Shown one piece after another: positions 17,100-26,600 of a stretch of DNA of 64,000 nucleotides; positions within the stretch are counted from its first letter, which is position 1; each line of letters opens with the position of its first letter. The translations under genes and the position numbers were made by a program. A model generated the notes under the pieces. That model saw nothing but the letters and a program-made list of their open reading frames with translations, was not told where the DNA came from and did no database searches. The DNA comes from Prevotella sp. UBA2809 (GTDB lineage Bacteria > Bacteroidota > Bacteroidia > Bacteroidales > Bacteroidaceae): contig DEHD01000039.1 in NCBI GenBank assembly GCA_002351725.1, forward strand, positions 7,990 through 71,989, read 5' to 3'.

Positions 17100-18119
17100 A
17101 TGCTGGCAAACGATAGCATCCTAACTACTACTATAGCCACTGCAAATACAGACACTGTGGCAGTACATACGGCAAAACCGCAGACACCCTACGAGGTGCT
17201 GCGGTTATTGCCTAAAGATGCTACGCCTGCCCAACAAGACTCAGCCATACAGGAGTGGTTCGAGCCGCAAGAGATTCACTATAGCAGTCGTCCTGATACG
17301 CTGCACCTTCCTGGCCAGGAAATACCTCGAGATCTGAAAGAGGTAAACCTGCCACATTATTACCGAGAGAATTTTTTCTCGAACAACACCATGTATCATC
17401 CTGAGCTGAGTACAGAACGAGTTGGTACATCAGGTGACCCTATACCCTATTCCTTCAAAAACGACAGTTTTGTAACAGGAATTCTAATTCTCTGCTTCCT
17501 TCTTATTACGTTCACATTATCACGTATATCAGAGTTCCTTCTACGACAAACCAAACAATTCTTTTCAACACAGAAGTCTGAGCAGTCGATTACAGAAACA
17601 GGAAGTGAGATTAAATTCCAGTTCTTGTTTTTGTTCATAACATGTCTGCTATATGGTCTACTCTACTACTTTTATACCACCCATTTCATAGCCAATACAT
17701 TTATATTATCATCAGAATACATTCTACTTGCAATCTTTGGAGGAACAATTCTAGGATACTTCGCTATAAGGATAGTGTTATACTCAATAGTAAACAATAT
17801 ATTCTTCAATAATAAGAAAAATTTACATTTCCTAGGTTCACAGCTACTTATATCCTCTCTTGAGGGGGTAGCATTGTTCCCATTAGTATTACTAGTGGCA
17901 TATTTCCAATTTTCACTTCAAAATGCCATCTATTACGCCGTAACTATACTAATTTTAGCCAAAATACTAACATTTTATAAGTCTTATGCTATCTTTTTTA
18001 ATCAAAAAGGTGGTTTTCTGCAAATATTTTTGTACTTTTGTGCCCTCGAAATGATACCTTTAATGATGCTTTGGAGCGGATTATTGGTAATCACTGAAAA
18101 TTTAAAAGTAAATATTTAG
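17100..18119 (+). CDS. DUF4271 membrane protein
   Basis: 339 residues. An N-terminal soluble part (about 1-110, Pro/Thr-rich, with HYSSRPDTLHLPGQEIP) is followed by about six hydrophobic spans from residue 120 on (FVTGILILCFLLITFTL, FQFLFLFITCLLYGLLYYF, YILLAIFGGTILGYFAIRI, LFPLVLLVAYFQF, YAVTILILAKILTF, ALEMIPLMMLWSGLLVIT). The DUF4271 family precedes hemD, rnpA and yidD in Bacteroidales from memory of that gene order. Function unknown. AT content rises in the C-terminal part. A TActTTTG sequence at 18033-18040, inside the gene, could be a promoter for the genes that follow. Confidence 0.85.
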   Translation: MLANDSILTTTIATANTDTVAVHTAKPQTPYEVLRLLPKDATPAQQDSAIQEWFEPQEIHYSSRPDTLHLPGQEIPRDLKEVNLPHYYRENFFSNNTMYHPELSTERVGTSGDPIPYSFKNDSFVTGILILCFLLITFTLSRISEFLLRQTKQFFSTQKSEQSITETGSEIKFQFLFLFITCLLYGLLYYFYTTHFIANTFILSSEYILLAIFGGTILGYFAIRIVLYSIVNNIFFNNKKNLHFLGSQLLISSLEGVALFPLVLLVAYFQFSLQNAIYYAVTILILAKILTFYKSYAIFFNQKGGFLQIFLYFCALEMIPLMMLWSGLLVITENLKVNI

Positions 18120-18127
18120 GACACAAT

Positions 18128-18877
18128 ATGATCAAAAAGATTCTGGTTTCACAACCTAAGCCATCTAGTGAAAAGTCGCCTTATTTTGATATCGCGAACA
18201 AATTTGGTGTAGAATTGGTATTTCGTCCATTTATCAAGGTGGAGGGAATCAGTTCTAAGGATTTCCGTGCACAGAAGGTGAACATTCTGGATCACACAGC
18301 TGTTGTATTCACTTCACGTCATGCTATTGACCATTTCTTCAATATGGCCAAGGAGCTCAGAGTCAACATTCCTGAGGACATGAAGTATTTCTGTGTTACC
18401 GAGACCATCGCACTGTATATTCAGAAGTATGTACAGTATAGAAAGCGTAAGATTTTCTTCGGTGAAACTGGTCGTATTGACGATCTGATTCCAACGATGG
18501 TAAAGCACAAGACCGAGAAGTATCTCATTCCATTGAGCGATGTACATACCGACAGTCTTGCAAATCTGCTTGACTCAAAGAAGTTGCAGCACACTGAGTG
18601 CATCATGTACAAGACAGTTAGCAACGACTTTACAGAGGAAGAGGTAAAGAACTTCGACTACGACATGCTGATTTTCTTCAGCCCAGCCGGAATCGAATCA
18701 CTGACCAAGAACTTCCCCAACTTCAAGCAGGACAATATTGCGATAGCCACCTTCGGCCCAGCAACAGCCAAGGCTGCAAAGGAAGCAGGTCTACGTCTGG
18801 ATATCGAAGCTCCCAACGAGAAATACCCATCAATGACTGGTGCTCTTCAGCACTATCTGTTTGAAATACAAGATTAA
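18128..18877 (+). CDS. hemD: uroporphyrinogen-III synthase family protein
   Basis: 249 residues with the two-domain HemD pattern: ILVSQPKPSSEKSPYFDIANK at the start, VVFTSRHAIDHFF in the first domain, and MLIFFSPAGIESLTKNFPNF with IATFGPATAKAAKEAGL in the second. HemD cyclises hydroxymethylbilane to uroporphyrinogen III. Many Prevotella-like species lack the other early haem genes yet keep this one beside DUF4271 and rnpA; no other haem gene is in the window, so its real substrate here is uncertain. Family assignment is good; function is less sure. Confidence 0.8.
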   Translation: MIKKILVSQPKPSSEKSPYFDIANKFGVELVFRPFIKVEGISSKDFRAQKVNILDHTAVVFTSRHAIDHFFNMAKELRVNIPEDMKYFCVTETIALYIQKYVQYRKRKIFFGETGRIDDLIPTMVKHKTEKYLIPLSDVHTDSLANLLDSKKLQHTECIMYKTVSNDFTEEEVKNFDYDMLIFFSPAGIESLTKNFPNFKQDNIAIATFGPATAKAAKEAGLRLDIEAPNEKYPSMTGALQHYLFEIQD

Positions 18878-18883
18878 GGATTG

Positions 18884-19267
18884 ATGACGACGGCTCCTAC
18901 ATTTAAGAAAGAGGAGCGCATCGTCAGCAACCTGCTGATTGAAACGCTCTTTGAGAAAGGCAATAGTCAGTCGCTGTCGGCCTATCCTCTTAGAGCGGTA
19001 TATCTAAGAACCGAGCATCGCAAAGGATGCGCACCCGTACAATTACTGATCAGCGTTCCTAAGAAAAAGTTTAAGCATGCTGTAGACAGGAATAGGGTAA
19101 AGCGCCAGATTCGTGAGGCCTATCGCAAGAACAAGGCATTACTCGAGGGCACAGTAGATGAGGGTCAGATGCTGCTGATAGCGATAATATGGCTAAGTGA
19201 CAAGCATTATGCCACTAACGAAGTTGAAAAGAGAGTGATAAATCTTCTGAAACAAATGGCAAAATAA
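18884..19267 (+). CDS. rnpA: ribonuclease P protein component
   Basis: About 127 residues; protein subunit of the tRNA 5'-processing enzyme. The conserved helix KHAVDRNRVKRQIREAYRKN with the RNR motif is present near residue 65, preceded by the strand LLISVPKKKFKHAV. ATG 18884 is preferred; a TTG just before it extends the frame by one codon. It lies six bases after hemD and three before yidD, in the usual rnpA-yidD order. Confidence 0.93.
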   Translation: MTTAPTFKKEERIVSNLLIETLFEKGNSQSLSAYPLRAVYLRTEHRKGCAPVQLLISVPKKKFKHAVDRNRVKRQIREAYRKNKALLEGTVDEGQMLLIAIIWLSDKHYATNEVEKRVINLLKQMAK

Positions 19268-19270
19268 ACC

Positions 19271-19501
19271 ATGAAGAAGCTATCACACTACATATCTATA
19301 TTATTGGTATTACCTATACGTTTTTACCAAATATGTATTTCTCCACTTCTAGGTCCTTCATGCCGATTCACTCCCACATGCAGCGAATATGCCAAACAGG
19401 CAATAATCAAGCACGGCCCCATAAAGGGTTTAGGACTTGCCATCTGGCGAATACTTAGATGTAACCCTTGGGGAGGATCTGGTTATGACCCAGTTCCCTA
19501 A
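19271..19501 (+). CDS. yidD: membrane protein insertion efficiency factor YidD
   Basis: 76 residues with the entire family pattern: a short hydrophobic start (ISILLVLPIRFYQICISPLL), GPSCRFTPTCSEYAKQAI with three conserved Cys, and the end RILRCNPWGGSGYDPVP. It helps YidC insert membrane proteins. It sits between rnpA and tyrS, probably in one transcript. Confidence 0.96.
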   Translation: MKKLSHYISILLVLPIRFYQICISPLLGPSCRFTPTCSEYAKQAIIKHGPIKGLGLAIWRILRCNPWGGSGYDPVP

Positions 19502-19529
19502 ATACTAGAAATAAAAAGAAGAAAGATAT

Positions 19530-20828
19530 ATGAAGAAGAACTTTGTAGAAGAACTGAAATGGCGCGGTATGCTGGCACAGATGATGCCAGGAACAGAAGA
19601 ACTGCTCCAGAAAGAGATGGTAACAGCATATCTGGGTACCGATCCTACAGCTGATTCGCTGCACATTGGACATCTTTGTGGTATTATGATGCTCCGTCAC
19701 CTTCAGCGTTGCGGACATCGCCCTGTAATCCTTGTTGGTGGTGCCACAGGTATGATTGGCGACCCCTCTGGTAAAAGCCAGGAGCGCAATTTGCTTAACG
19801 ACGAGACACTTCGTCACAACCAGGAGTGCATCAAGAAGCAGGTAGCTAAGTTCCTTGATTTCGAGTCAAAGGAGCCTAATGCAGCAGTAATGGTAAACAA
19901 CTATGATTGGATGAAGGACTTTACTTTCCTTGATTTCGCTCGTGAGGTCGGTAAACATATTACAGTAAACTATATGATGGCCAAGGAGAGCGTACAACAG
20001 CGTCTTAATGGTACTGCTCGCGATGGTCTGTCATTCACAGAGTTCACATACCAGTTGCTTCAGGGTTACGACTTCCTGTACCTTTATCAGCACCTTGGTG
20101 TAAAACTCCAGCTTGGAGGTAACGACCAGTGGGGCAATATGACAACAGGTACTGAGCTTATCCGTCGAACTCTGGGCAATGATGTTGAGACATTCGCACT
20201 AACCTGCCCTCTTATCACTAAGAGCGATGGTAAGAAGTTCGGTAAGACAGAAAGCGGAAACATCTGGCTTGATCCAGTCCGCACCACCCCATATAAGTTC
20301 TACCAGTTCTGGCTCAACGTAAGCGATGACGATGCAGAACGCTACATCAAAATCTTCACATCTCTTGAGAAGGACGTTATTGATGCTCTTGTAGAAGAGC
20401 ATAAGCAGGATCCTGGTCGCCGTGTGCTGCAGAAGCGTCTGGCCGAGGAGGTTACCGTTATGGTTCACTCACAGGAGGCTCTTGACACAGCAATTGAGGC
20501 ATCAAACATCCTATTTGGTAAAGCAACCAAAGAAGGACTCGAGAAACTTGATGAACAGACTCTGCTTGATGTATTCGATGGTGTTCCTCAGTTCGAGATT
20601 TCTAAGGACCAGCTTGGCCAACCAGCAATTGAGCTGCTTACTACCGTTGCACCCGTATTCCCATCAAAGGGCGAGATGCGCAAGATGGTTCAGGGCGGAG
20701 GAGTTTCGCTTAACAAAGAAAAGGTAACCGATCAGAACCGCGCTATTACAGCCGAGGACCTGATTGACGGCAAGTATCTTTTGGCTCAAAAGGGTAAGAA
20801 GAATTACTACTTGCTGATAGTAAAGTAA
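19530..20828 (+). CDS. tyrS: tyrosyl-tRNA synthetase
   Basis: 432 residues, class I. The HIGH motif is in PTADSLHIGHLCGIMMLRHL near residue 45, the Tyr/tRNA-specific GGNDQWGNMTTG near 195, and the KMSKS-equivalent KFGKTESGNIW near 237. The C-terminal S4-like RNA-binding domain (KGEMRKMVQGGGVSLNKEKV) is present. It closes the metK-hemD-rnpA-yidD series and is followed by the tRNA-Gln promoter. Confidence 0.97.
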   Translation: MKKNFVEELKWRGMLAQMMPGTEELLQKEMVTAYLGTDPTADSLHIGHLCGIMMLRHLQRCGHRPVILVGGATGMIGDPSGKSQERNLLNDETLRHNQECIKKQVAKFLDFESKEPNAAVMVNNYDWMKDFTFLDFAREVGKHITVNYMMAKESVQQRLNGTARDGLSFTEFTYQLLQGYDFLYLYQHLGVKLQLGGNDQWGNMTTGTELIRRTLGNDVETFALTCPLITKSDGKKFGKTESGNIWLDPVRTTPYKFYQFWLNVSDDDAERYIKIFTSLEKDVIDALVEEHKQDPGRRVLQKRLAEEVTVMVHSQEALDTAIEASNILFGKATKEGLEKLDEQTLLDVFDGVPQFEISKDQLGQPAIELLTTVAPVFPSKGEMRKMVQGGGVSLNKEKVTDQNRAITAEDLIDGKYLLAQKGKKNYYLLIVK

Positions 20829-20844
20829 AATATTTGGCTGCAAA

Positions 20845-20877
20845 TTTTGGTACTTCAAAAAAAAAATCGTACCTTTG
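20845..20877 (+). promoter_or_regulatory. promoter of tRNA-Gln
   Basis: TTTTG at 20845-20849 (-33 box) and TACCTTTG at 20870-20877 (-7 box) are 20 bases apart, close to the full Bacteroidota consensus. The mature tRNA begins 15 bases downstream. Confidence 0.8.
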
Positions 20878-20891
20878 CAGCCACATATTCT

Positions 20892-20962
20892 TGGACGATG
20901 GTGTAATGGTAACACTACAGGTTTTGGTTCTGTCATTCCCGGTTCGAATCCGAGTCGTCCAA
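20892..20962 (+). tRNA. tRNA-Gln (anticodon TTG)
   Basis: Cloverleaf of 71 bases: acceptor TGGACGA with TCGTCCA, anticodon stem ACAGG with TCTGT closing the seven-base loop TTTTGGT (anticodon TTG), and T arm with GGTTCGAATCC. The 3' CCA is not encoded. Confidence 0.95.
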
Positions 20963-20976
20963 CAATAAAATAAAAA

Positions 20977-21000
20977 TGGGGACCCTGAAAAGGATCCCCA
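20977..21000. terminator. bidirectional terminator between tRNA-Gln and the HU gene
   Basis: Stem TGGGGACC (20977-20984) with GGATCCCCA (20992-21000, one bulged A). T-rich sequence follows on the plus side and a T-rich run follows on the minus side, so it can serve both convergent units. Confidence 0.8.
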
Positions 21001-21023
21001 TAATTATTTTTTACATTATATAA

Positions 21024-21293
21024 TTAAAGAGCAGCAGCAAGCTCAGCACCAGCCTTGAACTTAGCAACCTTCTTAGCAGCGATCTTAATCTTCTGCTTTG
21101 TCAGAGGATTGATACCCTCACGAGCAGGACGCTCGCTTACGCTGAATGTACCGAAACCTACAAGAGCAATCTTGTCACCCTTTGCCAGAGCGTCCTTAAT
21201 AGCTACTACTGTTGCGTCAAGAGCCTTCTTAGCGTCAACCTTTGAGATGCCAGCACCTGCTGCGATCTTCTCTACCAATTCTGTTTTGTTCAT
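21024..21293 (-). CDS. HU family DNA-binding protein
   Basis: 89 residues: MNKTELVEKIAAGAGISKVD, the core GFGTFSVSERPAREGINP and the arm TKQKIKIAAKKVAKFKAG are typical of HU. It is a dimeric, abundant nucleoid protein that bends DNA. Biased codons suggest high expression. Its own promoter lies about 60 bases upstream (21355-21362 on the minus strand). Confidence 0.96.
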   Translation of the reverse strand: MNKTELVEKIAAGAGISKVDAKKALDATVVAIKDALAKGDKIALVGFGTFSVSERPAREGINPLTKQKIKIAAKKVAKFKAGAELAAAL

Positions 21294-21354
21294 AATCTTT
21301 AAAATTTTAATGAATTATTAATAGTAATAACTGTTGTATAGTCGAATCATGTCG

Positions 21355-21362
21355 CAAATATA
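21355..21362 (-). promoter_or_regulatory. promoter -7 element of the HU gene
   Basis: On the minus strand the bases read TATATTTGCGAC. A TTTG at about the right distance upstream (21379-21382) could be the -33 box. Confidence 0.65.
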
Positions 21363-21467
21363 AAGCAAAGTATTCAAACAAACAACAAAAAAAGAGAAAA
21401 ATTTCATTTTTTGATAAAAAATAGTTGTATTCGGGCATATTTTGGCCTTAAAAACAGATATTTTTAG

Positions 21468-21475
21468 TAATTTTG
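21468..21475 (+). promoter_or_regulatory. promoter -7 element of the rhomboid operon
   Basis: TAATTTTGCCGCC matches TAnnTTTG and leaves a leader of about 55 bases before the start at 21537. Confidence 0.7.
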
Positions 21476-21536
21476 CCGCCAAAAGAATACAAAAGGCACT
21501 TTTTGCCTCATGTTGAATTATTAACTAGTAAAAGAT

Positions 21537-22487
21537 ATGATGTTCCGCATACCAACAGTTACAAAGAATCTGCTAATCATTAACCTGATAGCATTCCTGG
21601 CAACCGTAGTTCTTCAACTGCGAGGTGTAGACTTAGCTGACATTGGAGGTCTGCATTTCTTCATGGCCAACGATTTCCACTTATATCAGTTCATCACTTA
21701 TTTATTCCTTCATGCCAATTTCATGCATATCCTCAGCAATATGTTTGGCTTGTGGATGTTTGGCTGTGTGATAGAAAATGTATGGGGCCCCAAGAAATTC
21801 CTTTTTTATTACATTTCTTGTGGAATAGGTGCTGGACTTTTGCAGGAGATAGCCCAGTTAGGACAGTTCTACATGACCATAACATCTCAGGATCCAAGCG
21901 TGACCTTCGGCGAGATATTTGCTATAGGCGAGCAACTCAGCGGACAACTCAATGCCTGGACCACCATCGGCGCCTCGGGTGCAGTCTATGCTGTCATCTT
22001 AGCTTTTGGTATGACCTTCCCCAACGAACGCCTGTTCATCATACCATTCCCCTTCCCCATCAAGGCAAAGTGGTTTGTACTTGGATATGTGGCCATTGAG
22101 TTCTTCTCAGCTCTTGGTTCAAGTGGCGATGGTGTGGCCCACACAGCTCACCTTGGTGGTATGCTATTCGGATTCCTGATGATTCGCTATTGGAATCGTC
22201 ATCCCAACTCCGGGTTCGATCGTGGTCGAGGACAGCAGTTCTTCGAGAATCTTAAACGCAACTTCGAACAGCGCAGCAAAAATCAAGGCAGCGGATATAA
22301 TAATCCTAATATGCACGCCAATCATGGTGGGAGTGCTACAAAAGAGGATGACATGGAGTATAATGCCCGTAAGCGCCAGAATCAGGCAGAGATTGATGCT
22401 ATCCTTGATAAGATTCGCAAGAGTGGTTACGATAGTCTTACCAAGGAAGAGAAAAAACGTCTATTCGACGCAAGCAACCAGTCATGA
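21537..22487 (+). CDS. rhomboid family intramembrane serine protease
   Basis: 316 residues with six or more membrane spans. The catalytic Ser is in TTIGASGAVYAVILAF near residue 150, the His in GVAHTAHLGGMLFGFL near 200, and LFLHANFMHILSNMFGLWMF (about 60-80) supplies the conserved His/Asn of the oxyanion region. It cleaves membrane proteins within the bilayer. The C-terminal 80 residues are polar and charged (NFEQRSKNQGSGYNNPN) and cytoplasmic. It overlaps the next gene by four bases (ATGA). Confidence 0.94.
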   Translation: MMFRIPTVTKNLLIINLIAFLATVVLQLRGVDLADIGGLHFFMANDFHLYQFITYLFLHANFMHILSNMFGLWMFGCVIENVWGPKKFLFYYISCGIGAGLLQEIAQLGQFYMTITSQDPSVTFGEIFAIGEQLSGQLNAWTTIGASGAVYAVILAFGMTFPNERLFIIPFPFPIKAKWFVLGYVAIEFFSALGSSGDGVAHTAHLGGMLFGFLMIRYWNRHPNSGFDRGRGQQFFENLKRNFEQRSKNQGSGYNNPNMHANHGGSATKEDDMEYNARKRQNQAEIDAILDKIRKSGYDSLTKEEKKRLFDASNQS

Positions 22488-23581
22488 TCAAGCAACTGAA
22501 GTCATTTACCATAAATATGATAGCAGGAGCCAATGTGGCCACAATCCTGCTTATGGTTTTGGCAGGATATGCAGACCGCATAAACCCTGTTGAACACCCA
22601 TTGCTATCATGCATGGGCATGACTTTCCCCATTTTCCTTATCGCAAATCTGCTATTCGTATTCTTCTGGCTCACGTTTAAGTGGCGCAAGTTATGGATTC
22701 CTGTTGTGGGCTATATCATTGTCTATGGCCCCCTGACGCTCTACATGCCCTTACATCTTAATCAAGAAGAGCCCAAAGAGGGTACAATTAAAATAATATC
22801 CTACAACGTGTGCACATACGGCGGCAACTATAAGTATGAACAGGGATTTGAAACTGTTTACGACTACCTGAAGCTTCAGGATGCCGATATCGTTTGTCTG
22901 CAGGAAGATGTAGATACCTGGCGTAGATATGTTATGCAGCGATACAAGAAGATATACGAGTATAACGACACCGTCATCTTTAATCCACAGGACGCAAGCA
23001 TTAATGGCGTGGGTATACACACACGATTCCCAATAATAAAGAAAGAGCGTATACTTTACGATTCACATGCCAATGGTTCTGTAGCCTATTATCTAAAGGT
23101 TAACAAAGACACTATCATTGTGATTAACAACCACTTAGAGGGCACGCACCTAAGCAATGAAGAGCGCGACAGATACAAACAGATTATCGCAGGAAAAATG
23201 GAGAAAGATACGGCCAAAGCCGAGACTATCTACCTGTTTGAGAAACTGGGCAAATATGCAGCGAAACGTGCCCCTGAGGCAGAGGCTGTTCATAAGTATG
23301 TAGAGGCTCACAAAAAATACCCCATTATAGTTTGCGGCGACTTCAACGACAATCCCATTTCGTACTCTCATCGCACTATCGCGAAGGGGTTAACAGACTG
23401 CTATGAGGCCACTGGAAAAGGCATCGGTTTGTCATATAATCAGAAAGGTTTTTATGTGCGTATAGACAACATTTTGGTGTCAAGTCACTTTGAGCCATAT
23501 AACTGCCGAATTGACAATAAAATGGACGCAAGTGACCATTATCCCATCATTTGTACCCTAAAAATGAAAGATAATCCTTAA
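22484..23581 (+). CDS. endonuclease/exonuclease/phosphatase family membrane protein
   Basis: 365 residues. About three N-terminal hydrophobic spans (1-95) anchor an EEP domain: IISYNVCTYGGN, VCLQEDVDTW (metal-binding Glu), INNHLEGTHL, VCGDFNDNPISYSH and the terminal DASDHYPIICTL (Asp-His pair). Such proteins hydrolyse phosphodiesters of nucleic acids, lipids or sugars; the substrate is not predictable. Coupled to the rhomboid gene by an ATGA overlap. Confidence 0.88.
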   Translation: MIKQLKSFTINMIAGANVATILLMVLAGYADRINPVEHPLLSCMGMTFPIFLIANLLFVFFWLTFKWRKLWIPVVGYIIVYGPLTLYMPLHLNQEEPKEGTIKIISYNVCTYGGNYKYEQGFETVYDYLKLQDADIVCLQEDVDTWRRYVMQRYKKIYEYNDTVIFNPQDASINGVGIHTRFPIIKKERILYDSHANGSVAYYLKVNKDTIIVINNHLEGTHLSNEERDRYKQIIAGKMEKDTAKAETIYLFEKLGKYAAKRAPEAEAVHKYVEAHKKYPIIVCGDFNDNPISYSHRTIAKGLTDCYEATGKGIGLSYNQKGFYVRIDNILVSSHFEPYNCRIDNKMDASDHYPIICTLKMKDNP

Positions 23582-23630
23582 AATTCTAACGAATTTTGCC
23601 AATAAATTTTTCCTTGTGAAAAAAAAAGCC

Positions 23631-23638
23631 TATATTTG
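23631..23638 (+). promoter_or_regulatory. promoter -7 element of secDF
   Basis: TATATTTGCACGC matches TAnnTTTG. It overlaps the in-frame ATG at 23636, which rules that codon out as the start. Confidence 0.75.
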
Positions 23639-23695
23639 CACGCTATTTTATACGCGAACAAAATAAATTATAAATATACAACAATTAAAATCAAA

Positions 23696-26600
23696 ATGCA
23701 AAACAAAGGAATTGTAAAATTTATCGCAGTGCTTTTGGTTCTCGTGTGCTGCTTCTACCTTTCCTTCTCGTTCGTAACACGCCATTACGAAAGTAAGGCT
23801 GCTGCTATGGGCGAAGAGGCAGGTGCGGAGTACCTCGATTCAATCAACAACGAGAAGGTGTACATGGGCATCTATTCTCTTAAGCAGTGCCGTGAGATGG
23901 AGATTGGCCTGGGTCTTGACCTGAAAGGCGGTATGAACGTAATTCTTGAGGTATCAGTACCTGATGTGGTTGACGTACTTGCTGACCACAAGACCGATGC
24001 CGCCTACAAGAAGGCAATGGAGCTGGCCAAGAAAGAAGAGGAGACAAGTCAGAACGACTTCATTTCACTTTTCGTTAAGTATTGGAAACAGGAGGGTAAC
24101 GGACGTCCTCTGGCTGCAATCTTTGCTACTCAGCAGATGAAGGGCAAGGTTAGCACATCATCAAGCGACTCAGAGGTTGAGAACGCTTTGCGTGCTGAGG
24201 TTCAGAGTGCCGTTGACAACTCATTCAATGTAGTTCGTAACCGTATCGATAAGTTCGGCGTTGTTCAGCCAAACATCCAGAAGCTTGAGGGCCAGAGCGG
24301 CCGTATCATGGTAGAGATGCCTGGTATCAAGGAGCCTGAGCGTGTTCGTAAGCTCCTCCAGGGTTCTGCTAACCTCGAGTTCTGGGAGACCTACAACTCA
24401 CAGGAGGTTACTCCTCTGCTCTCTCAGCTCAACCAGCGTTGGGCAGCTCAGGGCGGCGAGGTTGTTGCTGACACTGCTGCTGTTGACAGCGTAGCTACCG
24501 CAGAGGTTGCTGATACAGCTAAGGCTGCTACTGGCGATCTGGCTGCTAAACTGGCTAAGAAGGACGGTGCTAAGGACAACAAGGCTCTCGAGCAGGCTAA
24601 GAAGCAGAACCCTCTGTTCTCTATCTTCCAGCCTACACAGGGCAACTCGCTGGCTGTAGTTGGTTATGCTAACGCTCGCGATACTGCCGAAATCAACAAG
24701 ATGATCTATTCTGAGTTGGCAAGCCGCATCTTCCCTGCAGAGTTGAAGCTCCGTTGGGGTGCTCAGCCTGAGGACTTCGGTGGTCAGAATACTAAGGGCG
24801 ACATCTTCGAGCTCTATGCTCTGAAGGTTACAGAGCCATCAGGTCGTGCTCCACTGGAGGGTGATGTTATCACCAGCGCTAAGGACGACTTTGACCAGAT
24901 GGGTCACCCCTCTGTATCAATGCAGATGAACTCTGACGGTGCACGTCGTTGGAGCCAGATTACAAAGCAGAACATCGGCAAGGCTGTAGCTATCGTGCTC
25001 GACGATGCCGTTTACTCTGCTCCACGTATCCTCACTCAGATTGACGGTGGTAACTCTCAGATTACTGGTAACTTCACTATCGAGGCTACTAAGGACCTTG
25101 CTAACACTCTGAACTCTGGTAAGATGCCAGCTCCTACACGTATCGTTCAGGAGGAGGTTGTTGGTCCTTCACTCGGTGCTCAGTCTATCCAGCAGGGTAT
25201 CATTTCGTTCATCGTTGCTTTCGTGCTGCTGATGATCTACATGATTATGCTTTACGGCTTCGTTCCTGGTATCCTTTCAGATATCGCACTTCTGTTCAAC
25301 CTGTTCTTCACTCTGGGTATTCTTACATCGTTCCAGGCTGCGCTTACAATGCCTGGTATCGCCGGTATCGTACTTACTCTGGGTACTGCAGTTGATGCTA
25401 ACGTGCTTATCTACGAGCGTATTAAGGAAGAGCTGAAGAAGGGTCTTGGTGTTAAGGAGGCTCTGAACAAGGGTTACTCTAACGCTTTCAGCGCTATCTT
25501 CGACTCTAACTTCACTTCATTGATTACTGGTATCATTCTGCTCTACTTCGGTACAGGTCCTGTTAAGGGCTTCGCCACCACATGGATCATCGGTATCGTT
25601 ATCTCGTTCTTCACAGCCGTTTACCTCACTCGTGTGGTTTACGATGCTATGCTGTCAAAGGATAAGTGGACTAACCTCACCTTCGTAACAGGTTACTCTA
25701 AGAACCTGATGCAGAACGCTAAGTACAACTTCATGGGCGCTTATAAGAAGACCTATGCTATCTGGGCTACAATTGCTGTTGTATGCATTGGTTCGTTCTT
25801 TGTTCGTGGTTTGAGCCAGAGCATCGACTTCACTGGTGGTCGTAACTACGTTGTAACACTCGACAAACAGACTCCTGTTGAGGAGGTTCGTAAGGCTATG
25901 GCAGGTGCCTTCATCAACACCATCGGCGATAAGGCTAATCAGGAGGCTAACACCTCTGTAATCGCCCTGGGTACCGATGGCAAGACTGTTCGTATCTCTA
26001 CCAACTGGGATATCGAGAGCAACAATCCTGAGGTTGACGACAAGGCAGAGACCATTCTGTTCCAGGCTCTGAAAAAGGCTGGTCTCGTAAGTCAGGAGAA
26101 TGTTGAGGCATTCAAGAATCCTGATGTTCGCGAGGGTGGTTCAATCATCAGCTCTGCTAAGGTTGGTCCTTCAGTAGCTAAGGATATCACACATGGAGCT
26201 ATCATCAGCGTATGTATCGCTCTTATCGCTATCTTCCTCTACATCCTGCTGCGTTTCCGCAACCTCGCATTCTCTGTAGGTGCTGTTGTAGCTCTGGCTC
26301 TCGACGCCCTGCTCGTAATCGGTGTTTACTCACTGTGCTGGGGTTGGGTTCCAATGTCGCTCGAGATCGACCAGGTATTCATCGGTGCCATCCTTACCGT
26401 TATCGGTTACTCTATCAACGATAAGGTGGTTGTATTCGACCGTATCCGTGAGAACCTTGGTCTCTACGCTAAGCGCGACCGTCAGCAGTTGTTCAACGAC
26501 TCACTGAACCAGACACTGGCTCGTACCATCAACACCTCTGTAACCACTCTGATCGTACTGTTGGCTATCTTCATCCTTGGTGGTGATAGCATCCGTTCGT

